Assembly (NCBI GenBank): GCA_903892315.1
Contig: CAITHY010000128.1
Location: 1-7,702 of the forward strand
Direction of reading: 5' to 3'
Length of the DNA: 7,702 nucleotides
Source of the DNA: an uncultured beta proteobacterium
Lineage (GTDB): Bacteria > Pseudomonadota > Gammaproteobacteria > Burkholderiales > Burkholderiaceae
The notes below the pieces were generated by a model. The model saw only the letters and a program-made list of their open reading frames with translations. It was not told the origin of the DNA and ran no database searches. How positions within the stretch are numbered: the stretch's first letter is position 1; each line of letters begins with the position of its first letter. Made by a program: the position numbers and the translations under genes. Shown here one piece after another: positions 1 through 7,702 of this stretch.

Positions 1-282
1 ACGGCTGTCGATGTAAGGCATACCAGCACGAGCAGCTTCTTCAGCAATGATCTCGCGTGATTGACGCTTAGTACCAACAAATAAAATAGTGCCACGATTT
101 GCTGCAACTTGTTTTGCAAATTTCAGGGCGTCCTGAAACATTGGCAATGTTTTTTCCAAGTTGATAATGTGGATTTTGTTGCGATGACCGAAAATAAAAG
201 GGGCCATCTTTGGGGACCAGAAGCGTGTTTGGTGGCCAAAATGGCAACCGGCTTCCAGCATTTGACGCATAGTTACTGACAT
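1..282 (-). CDS. rpsB: Small ribosomal subunit protein S2 (uS2), N-terminal part, cut by the window edge
   Basis: This encodes ribosomal protein S2, a late-assembling 30S protein that sits near S1 and the mRNA exit side. The 94 visible codons begin [20 protein letters not shown] and continue with [22 protein letters not shown] and ILFVGTKRQ, which match the S2 family closely. E. coli S2 is about 241 residues, so somewhat under half is shown, and the frame leaves the window at ...PYIDSR. The start is the ATG at 280-282, preceded by a good Shine-Dalgarno AGGAG (288-292) at 5-nt spacing. The gene is divergent from map, as in E. coli, where rpsB is followed by tsf (not visible here). A TATAAT box and a structured leader lie upstream, suggesting its own promoter and possibly autogenous control by S2. 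The family assignment is essentially certain. Confidence 0.97.
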   Translation of the reverse strand, partial: MSVTMRQMLEAGCHFGHQTRFWSPKMAPFIFGHRNKIHIINLEKTLPMFQDALKFAKQVAANRGTILFVGTKRQSREIIAEEAARAGMPYIDSR

Positions 283-307
283 AACTTCTCCTAAGGGTTG
301 TTTCTAA

Positions 308-355
308 AGTTGAGTCCTAGCTGCGCTAAAAAACGCCACCCTGGAAGGCTCAACT
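308..355 (-). promoter_or_regulatory. Stem-loop in the rpsB 5' leader, candidate S2 autoregulatory element
   Basis: Seen: AGTTGAG (308-314) is the exact complement of CTCAACT (349-355). Skipping one bulged base (315), CC (316-317) also pairs with GG (347-348), giving a 9-bp bulged stem. Inside it GCG (323-325) can pair with CGC (334-336) around an A-rich loop (U-rich in the rpsB RNA). In the rpsB transcript the structure ends about 16 nt before the Shine-Dalgarno. Known: the E. coli rpsB leader binds S2 for feedback control, and the t44/tff RNA comes from the same place. Inference: this is the local counterpart. I cannot show homology to the enterobacterial element. Confidence 0.45.
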
Positions 356-390
356 CGCGATTTCAAGTCCAAAATAGACTCGAGAACAAA

Positions 391-419
391 ATTATAGCTT
401 AAATATCAATGCTCTAGCC
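391..419 (-). promoter_or_regulatory. Probable sigma-70 promoter of rpsB
   Basis: On the minus strand there is a perfect -10 hexamer TATAAT (391-396). The -35 region at 17-18 bp spacing (about 414-420) reads GGCTAG or TGGCTA, a poor match to TTGACA. The expected transcription start is near 384, giving a leader of about 100 nt before the rpsB ATG, long enough to contain the 308-355 stem-loop. No TG extension precedes the -10. The position and the perfect -10 are the evidence; the weak -35 lowers confidence. Confidence 0.55.
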
Positions 420-441
420 ACCTTCACCCTCAAACGGAAAA

Positions 442-467
442 GGGGGCTCAAAATCGAAATAGCCCCC
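442..467 (-). repeat. GC-rich inverted repeat, terminator-like when read on the minus strand
   Basis: GGGGGCT (442-448) and AGCCCCC (461-467) form a perfect 7-bp stem, six pairs being G:C, around a 12-nt loop. Read on the minus strand, the stem is followed directly by TTTTCCGTTT, which resembles an intrinsic terminator; the plus-strand side has no T run. There is no minus-strand gene ending here, so a terminator would act on antisense or stray transcripts coming from the map side before they reach the rpsB promoter. A second AGCCCC (471-476) offers an alternative partner for the left arm. Function is uncertain. Confidence 0.35.
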
Positions 468-487
468 AGAAGCCCCAAAAATGGGAT

Positions 488-510
488 ATTTGCCTAAATT
501 TTAGGCAAAT
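488..510. repeat. Perfect 11-bp inverted repeat (23-bp dyad) upstream of map, operator candidate
   Basis: ATTTGCCTAAA (488-498) and TTTAGGCAAAT (500-510) are exact reverse complements around a single central T (499). The dyad ends 40 bp before the map ATG and contains TTGCCT (490-495), a possible plus-strand -35. Neither strand carries a T tract directly after it, so it does not look like a terminator. The symmetry and position fit a site for a dimeric regulator. I do not recognise the motif: it is not an obvious LexA or Fur box. Confidence 0.5.
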
Positions 511-538
511 TGAATAAGCCAAAACAATCCAAGTCGTT

Positions 539-544
539 GATAAT
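539..544 (+). promoter_or_regulatory. Candidate -10 box for map, placed for a leaderless transcript
   Basis: GATAAT matches the -10 consensus at five of six positions and ends 6 nt before the map ATG. A start site 7 nt downstream of the box would be the A of that ATG. The -35 region at normal spacing (516-521, AAGCCA) does not match consensus; TTGAAT (510-515) is too far away at 23 bp. A competing promoter is TTGCCT (490-495) with AATAAG (513-518) at 17 bp. I cannot decide between them from sequence alone. Confidence 0.35.
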
Positions 545-550
545 CAAGGG

Positions 551-1387
551 ATGAATAGTGTATTTACCGCAGAAAAAGACATCCTTGGGATGCGAGAAGC
601 TGGCCGCTTAGCTAGCGAAGTGATTGATCATGTAGCCCCTCACGTCAAGGCTGGGGTTACCACTGGAGAACTGGATCGGATTTGCCATGAATACATGCGC
701 GACGTCCAAAAGACTATTCCTGCCCCATTAAATTATCAGCCACCTGGATACCCGCCTTTTCCAGCATCCATCTGCACTTCCGTAAATGATGTGATTTGCC
801 ATGGCATCCCGGGAGACAAAGTTCTCAAAACTGGTGATGTTGTAAACCTCGACATCACCGTGATTACTCCTGATGGCTACTACGGCGACACCAGTCGTAT
901 GTTCATGGTGGGTGAAGTTTCCGTCATGGCAAAACGTCTCACACAAATTACTTTTGAATGCATGTGGTTGGGTATTGCTCAAGTGAAACCAGGCGCATCA
1001 CTCGGGGACATCGGTCATGTAATTCAAACTCATGCTGAAAAAGCAGGTTACTCAGTAGTGCGCGAATACTGTGGTCATGGTATTGGCAAAGTATTCCACC
1101 AAGATCCACAGATTCTTCACTACGGCCGCCCAGGTACAGGCGAAAAACTAGAGGCTGGCATGACGTTTACGATTGAGCCGATGATTAATGCTGGCAAGCG
1201 AGATATTCGCACTATGCCTGATCAGTGGACTGTAAAAACAAAAGATCGCAGCCTGTCAGCTCAATGGGAACACACGCTCCTGGTCACACAGACCGGCGTT
1301 GAGGTGCTAACTTGGTCAGAAGGTAGCACCCCACCTCCTGAGTGCGTTAAAGGTCTTTCATTTAGACCTGCATTAGCAAGCGCTTAA
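551..1387 (+). CDS. map: Type I methionine aminopeptidase
   Basis: This cytoplasmic metalloenzyme removes the initiator methionine from nascent proteins whose second residue is small. The 278-residue product carries the full pita-bread-fold set of metal ligands: D101 (in NLDIT), D113 (in YGDTSRMF), H176 (in CGHGIG), E209 (in TIEP) and E240 (in QWEHT), with substrate-side H84 (in ICHGIP) and H183. E. coli Map is 264 residues; the extra length is a short C-terminal tail after VEVLTW (about 251-278). The start at 551 fits the family N-terminus ([17 protein letters not shown]), and no other start lies between it and the upstream in-frame stop at 515-517. The translation signal is odd: AAGGG directly abuts the ATG, too close for a normal Shine-Dalgarno. 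The gene is followed 4 nt later by glnD, so the two are probably cotranscribed. Confidence 0.97.
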   Translation: MNSVFTAEKDILGMREAGRLASEVIDHVAPHVKAGVTTGELDRICHEYMRDVQKTIPAPLNYQPPGYPPFPASICTSVNDVICHGIPGDKVLKTGDVVNLDITVITPDGYYGDTSRMFMVGEVSVMAKRLTQITFECMWLGIAQVKPGASLGDIGHVIQTHAEKAGYSVVREYCGHGIGKVFHQDPQILHYGRPGTGEKLEAGMTFTIEPMINAGKRDIRTMPDQWTVKTKDRSLSAQWEHTLLVTQTGVEVLTWSEGSTPPPECVKGLSFRPALASA

Positions 1388-1391
1388 GCCC

Positions 1392-3980
1392 ATGAGTAAG
1401 TCGCAGGCAATCAGCAACATTATTGATGCAGCTAGCCTGCGTGCAGCGCGCGAAACTGCTTATGCTGAGTTTCGTAATACACAAGCAGTTGGTAAATTAA
1501 CCAAGCAACTTTGCAAGCTAAGCGATCAACTACTCTCCCATTTATGGAATAGCTGTGGCTTAAACAATGAAGCTGCATTAGTAGCTGTTGGTGGCTTTGG
1601 GAGAGGCGCCTTATTTCCTTACTCCGATATTGATATCCTCATACTGCTGCCTGCGGATGAAGGGCAAGCTAGAACTCTATCAAAGCAAGTTGAGCAATTT
1701 GTTGCTTGCTGTTGGGATACTGGATTAGAAATTGGCTCCTCAGTCAGAAATGTTGCTGAATGCATCTCTGAGTCAGAACAAGACATCACAGTACGCACCT
1801 CCCTCTTAGAGGCGCGACTCATTTGCGGCAAGAAGCAATTGTTCAAAGACTTCGCTGAGGCTTTCGAAGCGGCAATGGATCCAAAAGCCTTCTTTCAAGC
1901 CAAACAGGCAGAGCAGATTCAGCGTCACTACAAATATCAGAACACTCCCTACTCATTAGAGCCTAATTGCAAAGAGAGTCCTGGAGGCTTACGTGATTTG
2001 CAGGTGATTTCTTGGGTAAGTAAAGCTGCATTATTGGGGAATACCTTCAAGGATCTCAACGAAGCTGGTCTTGTAACGCAGCGCGAACTCACCGAGCTCA
2101 ACCGTAATCAACGCTTCTTAGAAACTCTGCGCGCTAACCTCCATTTATTGGCAGGACGTAGGCAGGATGTTCTTGCATTCGATTTACAAGCAGCTTTAGC
2201 AGCATCGATGGGAATTAAAAAAGAGTCATCTCGCCAGGCTAGCGAAGCTATCATGCGTCGCTATTACTGGGCAGCAAAAGCGGTCACTCAATTAAATGAT
2301 GTTCTCTTGCAAAATATTGAGGCACTCCTCTTTCCGCAAGAGTCCAAGACAATTCTCGCCATCCCAGGCGAAGGTAATGTGCACTTTATTGAGCGCCAGG
2401 GGGTATTGGATATTACCGACCCACAGCTCTTTCAAAAACATCCCGAACAAATTCTAAGAACCTTCTTGGTATTTGCTCAAGCATCCAATGTGAAAAGCTT
2501 ATCAGCTACTATCTTTAGAGCGCTTTATAACGCTCGCACCAAGATGGATAGTAAGTGGCGTGCTGACCCAGTCAATAGAGCGCTCTTCATGGAGTTGCTA
2601 AAGCAACCGGAAGGCGTCAGTCGCGCCTTTCATCTCATGAATCGCAGTAGTGTTTTGGGTCGTTACCTCCCAGCCTTCCGCAAGATTGTTGGGCAGATGC
2701 AGCATGACTTATTTCATGTGTACACCGTTGATCAACATATTTTGATGGTGTTACGCAATGTGCGACGCTTCATGGTGGTTGAACATACCCATGAATTCCC
2801 CTTCTGCAGTAGCCTCATTGCCCACTTTGAGAAACCTTGGTTGCTTGTCATTGCCGCACTCTTCCATGACATTGCCAAAGGACGTGGTGGCGATCACTCA
2901 CAACTGGGCAGAGCTGACATGCGTAAGTTCGCTAAAGATCATGGCTTAGATAAGCAGGATACTGAGCTATTGGTCTGGTTGGTTGCCGAGCACCTCAACA
3001 TGAGTCAAACAGCTCAGAAACAAGATATCACCGACCCGGATGTTGTGCGCGCATTTGCTAAAAAGGTAGGTGATGAGCGCCACCTCACTGCACTCTATCT
3101 ATTAACGGTAGCTGATGTCCGTGGAACCAGTCCGAAAGTTTGGAATGCCTGGAAAGGCAAGCTCTTAGAAGATCTGTATCGCGCAACCCTGAGGGTACTG
3201 GGTGGCGCAAAGACGGACGCCTCATCAGAATTAGCGCAACACCAAGAAGAATCTAAAGCTAAGTTACGTCTGTACGGTATCAATGATAAATCTTATGAAG
3301 ATTTATGGAAGCAATTAGATGTAGCCTTCTTCCTAAGACAGGACTCATCTGACATTGCTTGGCTTACGCGCCATCTATACAACAAAGTGAATAGTGATCA
3401 ACCGATTGTGAGGGCAAGACTCTCCCCAATTGGTGAGGGCTTACAAGTTGCTGTTTACGTTAAAGATCAAGAAGATTTATTTGCCCGCATCTGCGCCTAC
3501 TTTGAGAGGCATGGCTTCTCCATTTGGGATGCCCGCATTCATACGACGCGTCACGGCTACGCTCTCGATACCTTCCAAATCTCTGGTAGTAATTTGGTAG
3601 AGGAAGGCGGCAGCTATCGCGATCTTATCCAGCTCGTTGAATTTGAGTTAACCGAGGCTTTAACCAATGCGGAGCCTCTACCCAATCCAAGCATGGGTCG
3701 CCTCTCAAGACAGTCACGCACCTTCCCGATTCAGCCGCGTGTACACATGGTGCCAGATGATCGAGGCCGGTATTACACGCTAGCACTTTCTGCGAGTGAT
3801 CGTACTGGTTTGCTTTACACCATCTCCAGAGTCTTAGCCAAACATCAGGTCTCCATTCATACCGCCAGAATTAACACTCTGGGTGAAAGAGTGGAAGATG
3901 TTCTATTGCTGGATGCAGCAAACCTGGGCAAGAATCCAAAGTTACAGATCCAGCTGGAGACAGAGTTGCTTGAGGCCTTA

Positions 3981-3989
<9 letters not shown>
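1392..3989 (+). CDS. glnD: Bifunctional PII uridylyltransferase / uridylyl-removing enzyme
   Basis: GlnD is the glutamine sensor of the nitrogen regulation cascade: it adds UMP to PII proteins (GlnB/GlnK) when glutamine is low and removes it when glutamine is high. The 865-residue length is near the E. coli protein (890). Domain order is complete. The nucleotidyltransferase motif GGFGRG...SDIDILIL lies at about 67-85, with metal-binding D79 and D81. A GlnD-specific linker region contains [10 protein letters not shown] near 195-204. The HD hydrolase domain shows HVYTVDQH (442-449), FHDIAKG (491-497, H492/D493) and GDHSQLG (500-506). Two C-terminal ACT domains start near 684 and 795, the second with [20 protein letters not shown]. 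All catalytic residues I can check are present, so both activities are expected. The start ATG follows the map stop by 4 nt with only a weak Shine-Dalgarno (TTAAG), suggesting translational coupling to map. Confidence 0.97.
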
Positions 3990-6030
<2,041 letters not shown>

Positions 6031-6032
<2 letters not shown>

Positions 6033-7101
6033 AGCTAAATAGTCTGCTAGCTGTAGAAGATCCAGCAGGAATGCCGGATTTCTCAAGATTGGCATAGAGA
6101 GTATCGAGGTGCTGACGAATGCTGATAACCGCAGCTTCACTCAAGTTAATGCCATTATCATCTACCAAGCGCCCATGAGCAGCCTGTGCAATCTCCACAC
6201 CCTCAGCCAACATTCTTTCAAAGGGACGCTCTTCTTGCGGGACCAAGGGAACTTCAAGTAATAACGTGACTTGGGTTACCGACTTATTGGGATCTAAATC
6301 AGCGCTACTAAAAAGCACTATGCCCTTACTTTGATATTCGTACTGACGTCCATTACGAGATAGCTTGAAGCCACGTTGACGCATGAGTGCATCGAAGTTA
6401 CCCCAAGGACATGGCTCATCAAAAAGTATGTTGATACTCAATTGAATATCGCTTTCGGCAGCCATGACGTCTAATTCATTAGCGCTTTCTAACATCGTGC
6501 TCACGCTCGGCATATCAATTTGTGAGCCCAAGGTCTCAGCAAGCGCTTGAGCACGAGAGCAAAAATCAGATAACTCCAGAACACCGATGGCGCCTTTGCG
6601 ACTCGCTAACTGAATAGCTAGTTGTAAATCAGAATACGTAGAGTCAGGATGGAGCTCTTCCCAGTCCTCAGCAACATCAAGGTTGGCATTTAAGCCTTCA
6701 CACATCCAGCGTGCAGTCGACTGAGCTTCAAGATCCGTCCATGCATTAATTTCTTCCAGAATTTCTGCGCCACTAATACTCTCGTCAAAACGAAGTGTGA
6801 TGACACAGTCAATTCGCGGATCAATAGCAAACTTTTCTGGAGCGGAAATGGTTGTCAAGACTTCGCCGAAACTCGGTTCAATTCGCCCTGCATCCCCATC
6901 AGCAAAACCTTGCCCAAAACTGGGCTCTTTACCAAAACGATCATCCAATGAATAGGCGCTTTGCTCTTTTGCCTTACGGCGAGCACGAGCATATTGAATA
7001 TTCAGAATGGCTACAGCTATCAGAATTAGCAGGCCAATAACAGCCAACGCTAATTGCAAATCAGACAAACCTAACATCGTCATGATTTGTTCTACGTACA
7101 C
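6031..7101 (-). CDS. zipA: ZipA-family cell division protein (FtsZ-binding, membrane-anchored)
   Basis: ZipA tethers FtsZ to the inner membrane at the division site. The 356-residue product has one N-terminal membrane segment (about 15-36, LQLALAVIGLLILIAVAILN) followed by a basic patch ARARRKAK, as in type Ib membrane anchors. A short linker (about 45-92) contains EPSFG twice (59-63 and 75-79) and lacks a long Pro/Gln-rich stretch like that of E. coli. The C-terminal ZipA domain is about 216-340: a DIQLSINILFDE strand, a VTLLLEVPLV strand, then the long helix FERMLAEGVEIAQAAHGRLV with a DDNG turn. The region 94-210 looks like a degraded second copy of that fold. The start is GTG at 7099-7101, directly after the smc stop, with GGAGG (7110-7114) at 8-nt spacing; ATG codons at 7083 and 7077 are alternatives that keep the membrane segment. 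Position between smc and ligA supports the call. Confidence 0.87.
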
Positions 7102-7702
7102 TTAGGCAGCCTCCACCATTGAAACGGCAGAAGAGATATCCACCGCAACAATACGGGATACGCCCTGCTCTTGCATCGTGACACCAATCAACTGATGTGC
7201 GATTTCCATGGTGATCTTGTTATGAGAGATAAACAAAAACTGTGTCTTGTCTGACATTTTGGCTACTAGCTGTGCATAACGCAAGGTATTAGCGTCATCC
7301 AATGGAGCATCCACCTCATCGAGTAAGCAGAATGGGGCTGGATTCAAAAGGAAGAGTGAGAACACCAAGGCAATTGCAGTCAGAGCCTTCTCACCACCGG
7401 AGAGGAGGTAAATAGAGCTGTTTTTCTTGCCAGGAGGCTGAGCCATAACCTGTACGCCAGAGTCCAGAATCTCTTCACCAGTCATCACTAATTCAGCGTG
7501 ACCACCACCGAACAACTCAGGGAAGAGCTTGCCGAAGTGGGTATTGACCTGATCAAAAGTGCCCTGTAATAAATCACGTGTTTCAGCATCAATTTTGGCG
7601 ATTGCATCTGTCAAAGTTTGCATCGCTTCATTCAAGTCAGCAGATTGAGCATCCAAGAACTGCTTACGTTCGCGAGAGCTTGATAACTCATCCAAAGCAG
7701 CC
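7102..7702 (-). CDS. smc: Chromosome segregation protein SMC, C-terminal ATPase half, 5' end outside the window
   Basis: SMC is the ATP-driven core of bacterial condensin, which compacts and separates chromosomes. The 199 visible codons are the C-terminal end of a protein normally about 1170 residues long; the frame stays open to the window edge and begins in A-A-L-D-E-L...ER..FL, the conserved end of the coiled coil. Then come the C-terminal head elements: the ABC signature [13 protein letters not shown] (near 7404-7366), Walker [14 protein letters not shown] with catalytic Glu, D-loop, and H-loop FLFISHN. The leucine codon TTG at 7693-7695 could be mistaken for a start, but it lies inside a conserved motif, so the gene is cut by the window edge and not short. 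It ends TAA at 7102-7104, touching the zipA start codon, and its last codons carry the zipA ribosome binding site. Confidence 0.96.
   Translation of the reverse strand, partial: AALDELSSSRERKQFLDAQSADLNEAMQTLTDAIAKIDAETRDLLQGTFDQVNTHFGKLFPELFGGGHAELVMTGEEILDSGVQVMAQPPGKKNSSIYLLSGGEKALTAIALVFSLFLLNPAPFCLLDEVDAPLDDANTLRYAQLVAKMSDKTQFLFISHNKITMEIAHQLIGVTMQEQGVSRIVAVDISSAVSMVEAA
7110..7114 (-). promoter_or_regulatory. Shine-Dalgarno supporting the GTG start of zipA, inside the smc 3' end
   Basis: GGAGG lies in the Val-Glu-Ala codons at the end of smc and is 8 nt from GTG (7099-7101), ideal spacing. The downstream ATG codons at 7081-7083 and 7075-7077 have no comparable site. This favours GTG and indicates coupled translation of smc and zipA. 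Confidence 0.65.

Noticed and set aside
326..345. U-rich run in the rpsB leader as an attenuator (short CCA/TGG hairpin followed by six T on the minus strand)
   Set aside because: The stem would be only three pairs and conflicts with the stronger 308-355 pairing, so an intrinsic attenuator is not supported.
472..485. CCCA-AAAA-TGGG mini hairpin
   Set aside because: Four base pairs only, in a region where longer stems are available; too weak to call.
283..550. A t44/tff small RNA homologue between map and rpsB, as in E. coli
   Set aside because: The position corresponds, but I cannot recognise sequence similarity by eye; only a structured leader can be supported.
728..982. Minus-strand open frame of 84 codons inside map
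   Set aside because: It lies opposite a fully conserved metalloprotease core and shows no recognisable domain; it is a shadow of map.
6852..7040. Plus-strand open frame of 62 codons inside zipA
   Set aside because: It is antisense to the ZipA linker and membrane segment, has no recognisable domain, and I see no convincing start signal; probably a shadow.
7102..7695. A short complete SMC-like ATPase starting at the TTG at 7693-7695
   Set aside because: The frame stays open to the window edge and the TTG encodes the Leu of the conserved A-A-L-D-E motif, so this is the 3' end of a full smc and not a small gene.

Overview
The window looks like ordinary core chromosome from a betaproteobacterium, most likely Burkholderiales. 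A Polynucleobacter-like organism is my best guess, from protein resemblance and the moderately AT-leaning composition, but a database search would be needed to confirm it. Nothing here looks recently transferred: I see no transposase, integrase, tRNA, CRISPR array or toxin-antitoxin pair, and coding density is very high.

Layout: (1) 1-282, minus strand, the start of rpsB (ribosomal protein S2), running off the left edge. (2) 283-550, the only sizeable non-coding stretch. It is a divergent control region with an rpsB promoter and structured leader, a GC-rich hairpin, a perfect 23-bp dyad, and a possible -10 box placed so that map mRNA could start at its own AUG. (3) 551-3989, plus strand, map (methionine aminopeptidase) and glnD (PII uridylyltransferase/uridylyl-removing enzyme), 4 nt apart. 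(4) 3990-4005, a 16-bp gap between convergent gene ends. (5) 4006-7702, minus strand, an operon read smc (3' part only) -> zipA -> ligA.

Two conserved blocks meet here. The rpsB / map-glnD divergent arrangement is known from Escherichia coli, and the smc-zipA-ligA order from Pseudomonas and other proteobacteria. They join tail to tail between glnD and ligA. Functionally the window covers translation (S2, N-terminal methionine removal), nitrogen sensing (GlnD modifying PII), and chromosome/cell-cycle upkeep (SMC condensin, ZipA divisome anchor, NAD-dependent DNA ligase).

I found no undescribed multi-gene system. The points most worth checking are: an apparent internal duplication of the FtsZ-binding fold in ZipA; the dyad and possible leaderless start in front of map; the rpsB leader structure; and the smc-zipA-ligA junctions, where three genes follow each other in one reading frame with GTG and TTG starts.
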